Positions 35,466-45,182 are shown, counted from the first letter of the stretch. The stretch: 64,000 nucleotides of DNA from Chitinophagales bacterium (GCA_013816805.1 JACDDS010000011.1:87114-151113); one strand, 5' to 3'. Program-made: numbers and translations. Notes: generated by a model not told the origin, from the letters alone.

Positions 35466-38408
35466 ATGCTTAGGCAAATCTATATTGTATTCATTTTTAT
35501 TTTTTTCTCCTTCACCGCTTTTTCCCAGCAAAACAATTCAGGCGACAAGCTGCCGCCATACCTTTATGTGGAGAATAGCTGGGTAGATTCCGTATTAAAT
35601 ACAATGACTCCGGATGAGCGCATTGGCCAGCTATTTATGGTAGCTGCCTGGTCGAAAAACGGTCCGGCCGAATTGGAGCGGATAGCAAACCTGATCCGTA
35701 AGCAGCATATAGGCGGCATCATTATGATGCAGGGCGGACCGGTTCGGGAAGCAGCGTTCATCAACTTTTCCCAGTCCATTTCAAACGTGCCTTTGCTTAT
35801 TTCACAGGATGCCGAATGGGGATTGTCCATGCGGCTCGACAGCACGATAGTATTTCCCCGGCAGGGTATGCTGGGTGCCATGCAGGACGATTCACTGGTG
35901 TATAAATTTGGGAAAGAGATGGCGAGGGAATGCACGCGCATTGGTGTAAATGTTTCTTTTTCTCCCGTTGTCGATATCAATAATAATCCATTGAACCCCG
36001 TTATTGGTGACCGTTCTTTTGGGGAGGATAAGTTCAATGTGGCTGCAAAGGGAATAGCTTATATGAAGGGGCTGCAGGACGGTGGTGTGCTCGCCTGCGC
36101 CAAACATTTTCCGGGGCATGGCAATGCTGATAAAGATTCGCACAAAACACTACCTGTAATTAACGGTTCTAAAAAAGAACTGGACTCGCTGGAATTGTTT
36201 CCATTCCGGAAAATTTTCTCAGAAGGTGTTGGAAGCGTTATGGTAGCGCATCTCAGCATTCCCGCTCTGGATTCCACAAGCAATGCCGCCTCGTCACTTT
36301 CGTCACGGATTGTTACCGGGCTTTTAAGGAATGACCTGGGTTTTAAAGGATTGGCGTTTACCGATGCATTAAATATGGCCGGAGTCGGCAACTACCCCGA
36401 ACCTGGAATGGTTGATTTAAAAGCATTGCTTGCAGGAAACGATATTCTTCTTTTCTCAGGTGATGTAGCTGCTGCTATAAACCAAATAAAAACAGCAATT
36501 AAGAAAGGGAAGGTTGATCAGAGTGAGATAGATATCCGGGTGAGAAAAATTCTGCAGGCAAAATTCTGGCTCGGATTATCTGAACGCAAACCAGTGGATA
36601 TGCATAATCTCTATGAAGATTTAAACTCGGGTGAGGCGGTTTATCTGAAGCAGCGGCTTATCGGGAATTCGCTGACTCTGGTACATAATAAAGATGGTTT
36701 CCTCCCTGTAAAAGATCTTACAGCTCAAACGTTTGCATCGGTATCCATTGGAAGTGATTCCATAACACCATTTCAGCATATGATTTCAAATTATGCAATG
36801 GTGCAACACTTTAATATCAGTAAGGATGCAAAGGAAGCGGAATTCAATGACCTTGAAAAAAAATTGCAGAACTACAGCATTGTATTCATCGCGCTGCAAA
36901 ACATGTTGCGGTCTCCGGAAAAGCAGTTTGGAATAACACCGAACAGTATAAATTTCATTAACCGTATGAGCTTTCAGCATAAAGTGATTTTGACTGTTTT
37001 TGGAAATCCCTATGCATTACAAAATTTTTCATCGCAGGATTGGCTGCTTGAAGCATATAACGATGAACCGCTTACACAAAGCCTTGCAGCTCAATTGCTG
37101 TTTGGTGGTATTGAAGCCAACGGAAAGCTACCTGTCAGCGCCTCATTAAATATACGCGCAGGAGAAGGAATGGTGTCAAAGACCATCGGCCGTTTACAAT
37201 ATACCCTACCTGAAGATGCGGGCATTTCCAGTTATAAATTAAAGAAGATTGATTCTCTGGTTCAGGAAGGAATCACACAACACGCGATACCGGGTTGTCA
37301 GGTTTTTATCTCGAAAGACAGCAAAGTGCTCTTGCAAAAATCATTCGGCAACTTTACATACGATGTGAATGAAAGTGTTGCAAACGATGATCTGTATGAC
37401 CTTGCATCTATTACAAAGGTGGCCGCCACTACCTTAATGCTAATGAAGCTTTATGATGAAAAGAAATTAAATCTCTCAGCTAAGGCTTGCCATTATTTAC
37501 CTGACCTTAAAAGAACGAACAAAGAAAATATAACGATTAAACAACTACTGCTGCATGAGGGAGGACTGGTGGCCTCCATTCCATTCTACAAAAAAACGAT
37601 TGACAGTGCAGGCTACTTGTCCGGGATAATTTACAGGAATCAGATAGAGGATCCTTATACTGTAATGGTGACTCCATCTTTGTATATGAACCATTTCTAT
37701 TTGGATACACTGTGGAAAGAGATTTTAGAATCTCCCGTAGAAGCGCCCGGCAAATATGTGTACAGTGATCTGGATTTTATAATATTAAAAAAAATAGCAG
37801 AGAAAATTTCCGGCGAAACGCTGAATAATTTTGTAACGAATAATTTCTATCGCCCATTGGGCTTGAGTACGATCGGTTTTAATCCCCTTTCTTATTTTCC
37901 TAAAGAGCGCATTGTTCCATCTAACTATGATTCTAGCTTCAGGAAACAGCTGATACAGGGAACTGTTCACGATCCGGCTGCAGCTATGTTGGGAGGTATT
38001 GGCGGACATGCCGGGCTTTTTTCGGATGCGAATGACGTGGGTATTCTTATGCAGATGTTACTTAACTATGGAGAATATGCAGGGGTGCGCTACCTCGATT
38101 CTGCTACAGTAGTAAGGTTTACTTCACGCAACAGTGAGCACAGCAGAAGAGGTTTTGGATTCGATAAACCTGAAACGGAGCCAGACAAACCCAGCCCCGT
38201 GTGCGACAGTGCGTCAGCGCTTACGTTCGGCCACCAGGGATTTACAGGAACGTGTGTATGGGCTGATCCGAAATATCAACTAATTTTTGTGTTTCTGTCA
38301 AACCGCACCTTTCCGGATGAAGAAAATAAAGAGCTCCTTAATCTGAACATCAGAGGCAGGATAGAGGAAGTGATCTATGATTTGATGCAAAATAAATCTC
38401 CATTTTGA
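35466..38408 (+). CDS. GH3 beta-N-acetylglucosaminidase (NagZ-like) fused to a serine beta-lactamase-family domain
   Basis: From ATG 35466 the protein has 980 residues and a signal peptide (MLRQIYIVFIFIFFSFTAFS). The GH3 part (about 30-400) carries KHFPGHG near 212, the DSH motif after it and the nucleophile region FTDALNM near 298. A linking domain covers 400-560. The C-terminal class C beta-lactamase-like part has SITK near 647, the YSDLDF motif near 760 and HAGLFS near 845. The fusion is typical of Bacteroidota and probably trims muropeptides or amino-sugar glycans in the periplasm. The frame extends to 35391, but the promoter box at 35450-35457 rules out that start. Confidence 0.9.
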   Translation: MLRQIYIVFIFIFFSFTAFSQQNNSGDKLPPYLYVENSWVDSVLNTMTPDERIGQLFMVAAWSKNGPAELERIANLIRKQHIGGIIMMQGGPVREAAFINFSQSISNVPLLISQDAEWGLSMRLDSTIVFPRQGMLGAMQDDSLVYKFGKEMARECTRIGVNVSFSPVVDINNNPLNPVIGDRSFGEDKFNVAAKGIAYMKGLQDGGVLACAKHFPGHGNADKDSHKTLPVINGSKKELDSLELFPFRKIFSEGVGSVMVAHLSIPALDSTSNAASSLSSRIVTGLLRNDLGFKGLAFTDALNMAGVGNYPEPGMVDLKALLAGNDILLFSGDVAAAINQIKTAIKKGKVDQSEIDIRVRKILQAKFWLGLSERKPVDMHNLYEDLNSGEAVYLKQRLIGNSLTLVHNKDGFLPVKDLTAQTFASVSIGSDSITPFQHMISNYAMVQHFNISKDAKEAEFNDLEKKLQNYSIVFIALQNMLRSPEKQFGITPNSINFINRMSFQHKVILTVFGNPYALQNFSSQDWLLEAYNDEPLTQSLAAQLLFGGIEANGKLPVSASLNIRAGEGMVSKTIGRLQYTLPEDAGISSYKLKKIDSLVQEGITQHAIPGCQVFISKDSKVLLQKSFGNFTYDVNESVANDDLYDLASITKVAATTLMLMKLYDEKKLNLSAKACHYLPDLKRTNKENITIKQLLLHEGGLVASIPFYKKTIDSAGYLSGIIYRNQIEDPYTVMVTPSLYMNHFYLDTLWKEILESPVEAPGKYVYSDLDFIILKKIAEKISGETLNNFVTNNFYRPLGLSTIGFNPLSYFPKERIVPSNYDSSFRKQLIQGTVHDPAAAMLGGIGGHAGLFSDANDVGILMQMLLNYGEYAGVRYLDSATVVRFTSRNSEHSRRGFGFDKPETEPDKPSPVCDSASALTFGHQGFTGTCVWADPKYQLIFVFLSNRTFPDEENKELLNLNIRGRIEEVIYDLMQNKSPF

Positions 38409-38486
38409 TTTTTTTAGAAGTCTTTGGTTCAAAGCCTGATCGTTAATATTACTATCTTTAAAGCCTCTCAATTTGTTCTCTTTCAG

Positions 38487-39005
38487 ATGCAGGTAAAAAC
38501 AAATGCAGGATACATTTTTGACCAGTTAAGCTTTCTTCTTCAAAGTTTAACAGATGAGCAATATCATTGGTCATGCGAGGAATTTTACGGTGCGTCTATA
38601 GGTAAGCATTATCGGCATATCATAGAATTTTTCCAGTGTGTGTCTGTCGCGGATCAAACCGGAACAATCTGTTACGACAATCGCCCCCGGGATGAGCGGA
38701 TAGAAAAAATCCGGTCTTTTGCTTTACAGGCACTGTCCGATTTGCAAACGGAGCTGTCCGAAATTGATGATTCAAAAATTCTAACGATGATCGGAGATAT
38801 CAGTGCCGGAAATAATTCAGAAGGCTCCGTTATGAGCACAAGCCTGTTCCGGGAATTCCACTATGCAATAGAACATGCCATTCATCACATGGCTATTTTA
38901 AAGATGGGTATTCGCCATGCGTTTCCCGATATTTTAATTCCGGATGAGTTCGGCGTAGCGCCTTCAACAGTTCGCTTCCGACGATTCATTGAGTTAGCAT
39001 CCTGA
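38487..39005 (+). CDS. DinB-fold family protein
   Basis: From ATG 38487 the product has 172 residues: a four-helix bundle with candidate metal histidines in GKHYRHIIEFF near residue 40 and EHAIHHMAILKMG near 135. This matches the DinB/YfiT-like superfamily, whose members use metal and small thiols or have unknown activity. It is not the DinB DNA polymerase IV. TATCTTTA at 38453-38460 is a one-mismatch -7 box that fits this start rather than the longer frame from 38424. The NRDE gene follows after 27 nt. Confidence 0.65.
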   Translation: MQVKTNAGYIFDQLSFLLQSLTDEQYHWSCEEFYGASIGKHYRHIIEFFQCVSVADQTGTICYDNRPRDERIEKIRSFALQALSDLQTELSEIDDSKILTMIGDISAGNNSEGSVMSTSLFREFHYAIEHAIHHMAILKMGIRHAFPDILIPDEFGVAPSTVRFRRFIELAS

Positions 39006-39032
39006 TTGTTTTTTTGAATTGCATTATGAAAA

Positions 39033-39782
39033 ATGTGTACCGTTAGTTTTGTCCCTCTTAATCAGGATGAATTTATTCTTACCTCGAACCGTGATGAAAC
39101 AACCGCGCGTGGATTATCATCTGCGCCTCAAATAATCAGGAGCCAAAATTTTTCTATAGCCTGCCCTGTTGATCCGCTCGCTAATGGAACATGGATAGGT
39201 GCGTCCGATACACGTAAAGTTGTATGCCTTTTAAATGGCGCATTTAAAAAACACAAGCGCCATGTTCCATATAGAAAAAGCAGGGGTCTGGTAGTGCTTG
39301 ATTTTTTTAATTCCTCCACGGTTATAGAGTATGTAAATGAATATGATTTCACTAATATAGAAGCATTTACAATGGTGATAATTAGTGCTGAAGAAGGAAT
39401 AAAATTATACGAATTGCGATGGGATGGAAATCAGAAATATTTTACCCGGCGCGATGAAGGCCAGATTCATTTATGGTCTTCCGTTACACTTTATACTGAA
39501 GATATTATAGCAGCAAAAGAGAACGCTTTCAAAAATTATCTGAAAAAGAGTTCTGTTGTATCTCAGAAAAAATTAATTGACCTGCACGAAAAACATTTCC
39601 TGTACCAGGATTGGGTTGAGCCCTATCTGCAGTTAAACGAAATCCAGACACTAAGTGTAACTTCAATTCACGGGAACAACCATTCGTTGGTGATGGCATA
39701 TCGTGATTTAATTAAAAAAGTTACAGCTCTGAAAATTATTAATCTTCCTTATTTGCATGAAGAAAAAAACGCGGCTTCCTGA
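39033..39782 (+). CDS. NRDE/TANGO2-family protein
   Basis: The 249-residue protein begins MCTVSFVP and has the defining SNRDE motif (LTSNRDETTARG), then PLANGTWIGAS and VCLLNGAF. This is the NRDE (TANGO2) family, proposed to have an N-terminal-nucleophile fold with Cys2 in the key position; its reaction is not firmly known, though links to heme and lipid handling have been proposed for eukaryotic members. The end overlaps the ATP-grasp gene by 26 nt, so translation is probably coupled. A DinB-fold gene precedes it. Confidence 0.9.
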   Translation: MCTVSFVPLNQDEFILTSNRDETTARGLSSAPQIIRSQNFSIACPVDPLANGTWIGASDTRKVVCLLNGAFKKHKRHVPYRKSRGLVVLDFFNSSTVIEYVNEYDFTNIEAFTMVIISAEEGIKLYELRWDGNQKYFTRRDEGQIHLWSSVTLYTEDIIAAKENAFKNYLKKSSVVSQKKLIDLHEKHFLYQDWVEPYLQLNEIQTLSVTSIHGNNHSLVMAYRDLIKKVTALKIINLPYLHEEKNAAS

Positions 39783-40806
39783 ATTTTTTAAATGGGAATT
39801 CTGGCCGTTCTGGATTTTTTATCTTCCTGTGTATTTCCACTTTATCGTACTTGCTTTTCGCGCCCGCACTCTTTCATTTTTTACCCTTACCAATCCGGGA
39901 ATGGTAATGGGCGGATTTGCCGGTTATTCAAAAAGCGAAATACAAAATCAGCTTCATAAAAAATACATTCCCGAGACACTTGTATTTACTTCTTTTCCGG
40001 ATGCAGAAGAAATAATAAAAAAAATGAAGGAAGCAGGAATTTATTTTCCAGTGATTTTAAAGCCCGATTTTGGAGAGCGTGGATGGAAAGTAGAAAAAAT
40101 CAGCGACCGGCAGCAGATGGAAAAATACCTGATGGATGTTCCGGAAGTATTTTTATTACAGGAATATATCAATCTGCCGGAAGAATATGGGGTAATGTAT
40201 TATCGCCTTCCTTCCAACTCAGCAGGAACTATTTCATCCCTAATGAAACGGGACTTTTTATCTGTGACTGGAAATGGTAAATCTACATTACTGGAGTTGT
40301 TCCAAAAGTCCGATCGTTGCAGGTACCATTTAGAAAAACTTATAGTCCAGTTTAAAAGTGAACTGCAGGCTGTAATTGCAGCTGGTGAAAAAAAAACACT
40401 GATTGAAATTGGAAACCATAACAGGGGTACTTCCTTTTATAATTTTAATCATCTGATTAATCAGAAGCTGGTTGCAGCCTTTGATAAGGCCAGCAAGACC
40501 TTGCATGAGTTTTACTTTGGGAGATTCGATGTACGATGCAGCTCATTTGAAGAAATGGAGAAAGGAAATTTTAAAATAATTGAAGTGAATGGTGTGAATT
40601 CAGAACCCGCTCACATATACGATCCAACCATGTCTTTAGTCAAAGCTTACCGTGATCTGTTTCGCCATTGGAATACCATATATAAAATCAGCATGGAAAA
40701 TAAAAAAAGAGGTAACAAGCCTATGAAAATTTCTAAAATGTATACAGCGATTGTTCAGCATTTACAGGAAAAAAAACTTCATCCGAACAAAATATACGAA
40801 GGATAG
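39757..40806 (+). CDS. ATP-grasp domain protein (D-Ala-D-Ala ligase-like)
   Basis: The 349-residue protein has a hydrophobic N-terminal segment (FWPFWIFYLPVYFHFIVLAF), possibly membrane-associated, then an ATP-grasp fold. Visible parts are PVILKPDFGERGWKVEKI for nucleotide binding near residue 90, FLLQEYINLPEEYGVMYY, a DVRCSSFEEM strand, and the metal motif IIEVNGVNSEPAHIYDP near 275. Such enzymes ligate a carboxylate to an amine or thiol. The substrate is unknown; automated D-Ala-D-Ala ligase labels should be doubted. It overlaps the NRDE gene by 26 nt. Confidence 0.8.
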   Translation: MKKKTRLPEFFKWEFWPFWIFYLPVYFHFIVLAFRARTLSFFTLTNPGMVMGGFAGYSKSEIQNQLHKKYIPETLVFTSFPDAEEIIKKMKEAGIYFPVILKPDFGERGWKVEKISDRQQMEKYLMDVPEVFLLQEYINLPEEYGVMYYRLPSNSAGTISSLMKRDFLSVTGNGKSTLLELFQKSDRCRYHLEKLIVQFKSELQAVIAAGEKKTLIEIGNHNRGTSFYNFNHLINQKLVAAFDKASKTLHEFYFGRFDVRCSSFEEMEKGNFKIIEVNGVNSEPAHIYDPTMSLVKAYRDLFRHWNTIYKISMENKKRGNKPMKISKMYTAIVQHLQEKKLHPNKIYEG

Positions 40807-40858
40807 CGGTCACGTTCCTTTGTAGTGGCCCTCTGTTTCTCATTCATTTTTTAACCTT

Positions 40859-40866
40859 TAATTTTG
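40859..40866 (+). promoter_or_regulatory. -7 promoter box for the FGE-like lipoprotein gene
   Basis: TAATTTTG matches TAnnTTTG. It lies 16 nt before ATG 40883 and only 4 nt before ATG 40871, which favours the later start that also gives a cleaner lipoprotein signal. Confidence 0.55.
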
Positions 40867-40882
40867 ATACATGATACCTCGA

Positions 40883-41971
40883 ATGAAACATCAACGGATA
40901 TTTATTTTGATGCTGGTGCCTGCAATAATCACACTTCTTTATAGCTGTATCAGCAGGTCAAACGGAGGTGAAACGCTTGCTTATATTTCACACTCAGCAT
41001 CTTCTGAAATCGTAACTAATCCACCCGGCGGCATGGTATGGATTCCCGGCGGAGATTTTACAATGGGGACGAATGATGATCCTCAGGCACGTGACGATGA
41101 GAAACCCGCTCATAAAGTTCGTGTCGATGGGTTCTGGATGGATGCTACTGAAGTTACTAACGCACAGTTTTCAGCATTTGTAAAAGCAACAGGATATGTG
41201 ACCACAGCAGAGAAAGCACCTGACTGGGAGGAGTTAAAAAAACAAGTTCCACCGGGAACAGCAAAGCCTCCGGATTCAGTGCTTGTGGCATCATCATTGG
41301 TATTTTCTCCGCCTGACCATAAAGTATCTTTGAATGATCCGGGTCAGTGGTGGGCGTGGACTAAAGGCGCGGACTGGCACCATCCCCAGGGGGAAAACAG
41401 CAGTATTAAAGGAAAGGATAATTTTCCTGTTTCACAGGTTTCCTGGGATGACGCCATGGCCTACTGCAACTGGGCACATAAACGCCTGCCCACGGAAGCG
41501 GAATGGGAATTCGCGGCACGCGGAGGTTACGGAGATAAAAAATATCCCTGGGGTGACGATAAAGATTATGCAAAACACGCAAATACCTGGGATGGACATT
41601 TCCCGGATGTAAATACAAAAACAGATGGCTTTGTGCTGGCTGCACCGGTAAAATCCTATGATCCCAATGGTTACGGACTATACGATATGGCAGGCAATGT
41701 ATGGGAGTGGTGCAGCGATTGGTACCGGGCGGATTATTATGCACAATGCGTAAAACAAAACATCGTTTACAACCCGCAGGGGCCAAATAACAGTTTAGAT
41801 CCCGAAGAACCCCTGGTGCAAAAACGTGTTAACCGGGGTGGATCATTTTTATGTAACGATAGCTATTGTTCAAGCTACCGGGTTACAGCACGTATGAAAA
41901 CCAGTCCGGATACAGGATTAGAGCATTGCGGTTTTCGATGTGTAACCACTCAGCAACTGTGGAAGAATTAA
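40883..41971 (+). CDS. Lipoprotein with complete formylglycine-generating enzyme (SUMF1) active site
   Basis: From ATG 40883 the product has 362 residues. A lipobox (ITLLYSC) precedes an FGE-sulfatase domain from about residue 45: MVWIPGGDFTMGT, WMDATEVTNAQFSAFV, FPVSQVSWDDAMAYCNW, RLPTEAEWEFAARGG, YDMAGNVWEWCSDWY. Near the end GGSFLCNDSYCSSYRV holds the cysteine pair (near 324 and 329) in the same CxxxxC arrangement as catalytic FGEs. These activate sulfatases by turning a cysteine into formylglycine. No sulfatase lies in the window, and export as a lipoprotein is unusual. It is unlike GldJ/GldK, where this pair is not expected. Confidence 0.85.
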   Translation: MKHQRIFILMLVPAIITLLYSCISRSNGGETLAYISHSASSEIVTNPPGGMVWIPGGDFTMGTNDDPQARDDEKPAHKVRVDGFWMDATEVTNAQFSAFVKATGYVTTAEKAPDWEELKKQVPPGTAKPPDSVLVASSLVFSPPDHKVSLNDPGQWWAWTKGADWHHPQGENSSIKGKDNFPVSQVSWDDAMAYCNWAHKRLPTEAEWEFAARGGYGDKKYPWGDDKDYAKHANTWDGHFPDVNTKTDGFVLAAPVKSYDPNGYGLYDMAGNVWEWCSDWYRADYYAQCVKQNIVYNPQGPNNSLDPEEPLVQKRVNRGGSFLCNDSYCSSYRVTARMKTSPDTGLEHCGFRCVTTQQLWKN

Positions 41972-42113
41972 TATCACATAAATAATAGAGTTCTTCGTCA
42001 GTTTCTGAATTACTATAATAAAGGTCTTTAATTATCCCGAACGACTGGCACGATTTTTACAAATCCTGTGAACCAAAAACTCATCAGTCAAACATTCCAA
42101 ATAACTTTCAATT

Positions 42114-42713
42114 ATGAAAAACCTGAAATCAATTTTGGTAGTCGCCTGTCTTTTTATTGTTTCTCACGGTTTTAGTCAGGTGGTGGAGCATAAAAGGTCA
42201 GAATTTGGTATAAATGCCGGATTGAATTTTACAAACGTAAATATTACCACTCCGTCCCTAACTGCCGACTCCAGGACTGGATACCAGGCTGGTATTTTTT
42301 ACCGCAGCGGAAAGTTCCTGTACGGTCAGGCAGGTCTTAATTACCAGTTGCTGCGAAATTATTACGCCCAAACAGATACTACTGAGGGTGCTAAGGACAA
42401 TTTTTCGCAACACAATCTTCAGTTACCATTATATGTAGGTATCAACCTCGCACCAATATTAAGAAGCGTAATAAATGTACGGGCTTATGCTGGGCCGGTG
42501 TTTAAGTATACAGTATCCGTTCCTGTAAATGGCCTGCAGTTTACATTAAATGATTTAAACAAGTTTGGAGCGGATGTAACTTTCGGAGCAGGTTTAGATG
42601 TACTCATGTTTTCAGTTGATGCCGGATATTCAATTGGCTTAAATGAAGTATTTGATAAGATAAGTGATGCAAAAAATAATTATGGATTTATAACCGTTGG
42701 TTTGCGTTTCTAA
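42114..42713 (+). CDS. Outer-membrane beta-barrel protein (PorT-like, OMP_b-brl_2)
   Basis: The 199-residue protein has a signal peptide (MKNLKSILVVACLFIVSHG, cleavage near FSQ) and an eight-strand-type barrel pattern: EFGINAGLNFTNV, GYQAGIFYRSGKFLYGQAGLNY, LQLPLYVGINL, INVRAYAGPVFKYTV, FGADVTFGAGLDVLMFSVDAGYSIGL, ending YGFITVGLRF with a terminal Phe. It belongs to the small outer-membrane barrel family that includes PorT, but no specific function can be assigned. Confidence 0.8.
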   Translation: MKNLKSILVVACLFIVSHGFSQVVEHKRSEFGINAGLNFTNVNITTPSLTADSRTGYQAGIFYRSGKFLYGQAGLNYQLLRNYYAQTDTTEGAKDNFSQHNLQLPLYVGINLAPILRSVINVRAYAGPVFKYTVSVPVNGLQFTLNDLNKFGADVTFGAGLDVLMFSVDAGYSIGLNEVFDKISDAKNNYGFITVGLRF

Positions 42714-42735
42714 GATTAAAAAATAGAGTTTAAAC

Positions 42736-42763
42736 AGGGTTGGCGAAAGTTGACCCTTTTTTA
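42736..42763 (+). terminator. Rho-independent terminator after the beta-barrel gene
   Basis: AGGGTTG and TGACCCT pair (5 Watson-Crick plus two wobble) around a short loop and are followed by TTTTTTT. It lies 23 nt after the stop at 42713. Confidence 0.55.
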
Positions 42764-42880
42764 TTTATAATTATCCTGCTGATTTTTATAGTTTCCCGTT
42801 AGCAATAAGGAACATATCTTTAAGGAATCAAAATGAAGAGTAACAGCTTTCTGAATCAGGCTATAAATAACTTATAAACC

Positions 42881-45142
42881 ATGATCTTTTTTTCCTCAAA
42901 AAAAATCTACCCTCTCTTATTTTCTTTATTCTTCAGCGCTATACAATCGTATTCCCAATCCAGCTTATTTTGGAAAAATATATCCATTAATACGCTTGAT
43001 AATTCTGCCCAAGATATTTCTCTGCCACAATTCTGCCGATTACTGCAATTGGATGTGGATGGCATAAAATCTTTTTTGAAGGAGGCATCTTCATATTCAT
43101 CAACAATTTACAAAGCGGACCCATTAATTATTAGCATTCCAATGCCGGATGGATCTTCAGAAGATTTTCAGATCCGGGCATATGCGGTAATGGCCGAAGG
43201 GCTTTCAACAAAATTTCCATCCATAAAAACTTATAAGGGAGTTGGTATTTCAGACAGGCATGCTTCAATAAGGCTTGATCTCACGGATGAAGGTTTTCAC
43301 ACTATGATTCTTTCTCCCCGTGGTCAGTCGTTTATCGATCCAGTACCTGGTAAAAATTCTGAAATATATATGAGTTACTATAAAAAGGATTTATCACCAG
43401 CCTGCAATTTTATCTGCGGTATAAAAACTGAAGACTCTGATTTCGAATCTGTAAACAGCGCTTGGCGAAGTATAGGAACTGAATTAAGAACCTATCGTTT
43501 AGCTCTCGCCTGCACTGGTGAATATGCAAGAACAAAGGGGGATTCAGTGGCCGGAGCTCTTGCAGCAATGGTTACTTCACTGAACCGTGTGGATGGCATT
43601 TATGAGCAGGAGTTCGACATTCACCTTGTTTTGGTTGATAGTGAAGAAAAAATAATTTTTTTAGATGGCACTACTGATCCCTATACCAATAACGATGGGT
43701 ATGCCATGCTGAGTGAAAACCAGGCAGTTATTGATGATAGCATCGGCAGTGATAACTATGATGTTGGTCATGTATTCAGTACGGGAGGAGGAGGTATTGC
43801 AGGGCTTGGAGTAGTCTGCAACAATGGGCGGAAGGCTATGGGGGTTACAGGTCTGTCAAATCCAGTAGGAGATGCATTCGATGTGGATTACGTAGCGCAT
43901 GAGATGGGCCATCAGTTTGGTGCAAACCATACGTTTAATTCCGAAACGGTTAATTGCGGAGGCGGGAACCGCAATGCTTTTACCGCTTATGAGCCGGGCA
44001 GTGGTTCCACGATCATGGCTTATGCGGGTATATGCGGAATAAATGACCTGCAGCCACACAGCGACCCTTATTTTCATACTGAAAACTTTGATGAGGTTGT
44101 AAACTTTACTCAGTTAGTTAACGGGAATAATTGCCCTGTAGTAACTCCTATCATCAATAAGGCTCCTTCAGTTAATGCAGGCAGCGATTACTCTATTCCT
44201 TTTAATACTCCGTTTGTGTTAAATGGGAGCGCGATAGATTCTGATGGCGCTGCGTTGACTTTTTGCTGGGAAGAAATGGACCGTGGACTGGCCTGTGATT
44301 GGAATAAACCGTTAGGAACAGCGCCACTGTTCAGAAGCTTTCGGCCTGATACAGTTTCTTACAGAATCTTCCCTAAACTATCAAGCATAGTAGCTAATAA
44401 AATAGTAATCGGAGAAATTTTACCAGCTTATGCACGGGTAATGAAATTCAGACTGACAGTGCGTGACAATAGGTTAGATGGGGCTGCAGTGGCTTACAAT
44501 GATCAGTTTAAAACCATAACTGTTGTAAACACCGAAAAAGCATTCAGAGTTACTTACCCCGATTCCTCTGGTTATTTCCAGGTTGGAACATCAAAATCCA
44601 TAACCTGGGAAGTGGCCGGCACTGATACGGCTCCTATTAATTGCAAGCTTGTAAATATTCTGTTATCACGTGACGGTGGATTTAGCTATCCCGATACCCT
44701 TATGCAGCAAACCGCCAATGATGGAAACGAACTCGTTACTATTGCTAATGATACCGGGTGGATAACTACTACGGCGCGGATAAAAGTTGAGGCTGCTGAT
44801 AATATTTTCTTCGATATTTCGAATCTTAATTTTCGTTTAGGAACTGATTTGGATACCACACTTGCAACAGGAACTGCAGTAACAAAAAATATAGAAAATA
44901 CAATTGAAATTTATCCTAATCCGGTTGGAACGGAATTAAATATACGAGCTGAGAATCTTTCCTCTTCTGAAATGAATGTTCGGCTTCTGAATATAATGGG
45001 TCAGGTAGTACCGTTTCCGTTGTACCCAAAAGTTCAGCAGCATTTTTTTTCCTATGATATTCACCAGCTGCTGCCCGGAATTTATTTCGTTTGGATAGAA
45101 ACCAATAAGAGAATTATAATCAGGAAAATAATTAAAGAATGA
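42881..45142 (+). CDS. Secreted reprolysin-like zinc metallopeptidase with T9SS sorting domain
   Basis: The 753-residue protein has a signal peptide, a propeptide-like region (30-190) and an M12B/reprolysin-type catalytic domain (about 205-420) with the zinc motif HEMGHQFGANH near 340 and a following STIMAYAGICG Met-turn. Residues 430-560 hold an Ig/PKD-like region (VNAGSDYSIPFNTPFVLNGS). Further beta domains follow (SITWEVAGTDTAPI). The T9SS sorting domain begins near 680 (IEIYPNPVGTELNI). It should be an extracellular or surface protease. It is transcribed alone and is convergent with tadA. Confidence 0.9.
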   Translation: MIFFSSKKIYPLLFSLFFSAIQSYSQSSLFWKNISINTLDNSAQDISLPQFCRLLQLDVDGIKSFLKEASSYSSTIYKADPLIISIPMPDGSSEDFQIRAYAVMAEGLSTKFPSIKTYKGVGISDRHASIRLDLTDEGFHTMILSPRGQSFIDPVPGKNSEIYMSYYKKDLSPACNFICGIKTEDSDFESVNSAWRSIGTELRTYRLALACTGEYARTKGDSVAGALAAMVTSLNRVDGIYEQEFDIHLVLVDSEEKIIFLDGTTDPYTNNDGYAMLSENQAVIDDSIGSDNYDVGHVFSTGGGGIAGLGVVCNNGRKAMGVTGLSNPVGDAFDVDYVAHEMGHQFGANHTFNSETVNCGGGNRNAFTAYEPGSGSTIMAYAGICGINDLQPHSDPYFHTENFDEVVNFTQLVNGNNCPVVTPIINKAPSVNAGSDYSIPFNTPFVLNGSAIDSDGAALTFCWEEMDRGLACDWNKPLGTAPLFRSFRPDTVSYRIFPKLSSIVANKIVIGEILPAYARVMKFRLTVRDNRLDGAAVAYNDQFKTITVVNTEKAFRVTYPDSSGYFQVGTSKSITWEVAGTDTAPINCKLVNILLSRDGGFSYPDTLMQQTANDGNELVTIANDTGWITTTARIKVEAADNIFFDISNLNFRLGTDLDTTLATGTAVTKNIENTIEIYPNPVGTELNIRAENLSSSEMNVRLLNIMGQVVPFPLYPKVQQHFFSYDIHQLLPGIYFVWIETNKRIIIRKIIKE

Positions 45143-45182
45143 TTTAACTGTATAAGCTTTTATCCAATTTAAAAAAGGCTTT

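Noticed and set aside
38487..39005. DinB-fold protein as the missing translesion polymerase of the dnaE cassette
   Set aside because: It is the small four-helix metal-binding DinB/YfiT type, not DNA polymerase IV; it lacks polymerase motifs and is 22 kb away.
40883..41971. GldJ/GldK gliding lipoprotein identity for the FGE-domain protein
   Set aside because: The CxxxxC pair and overall sequence match catalytic FGEs, and no gldL/M/N genes are adjacent.
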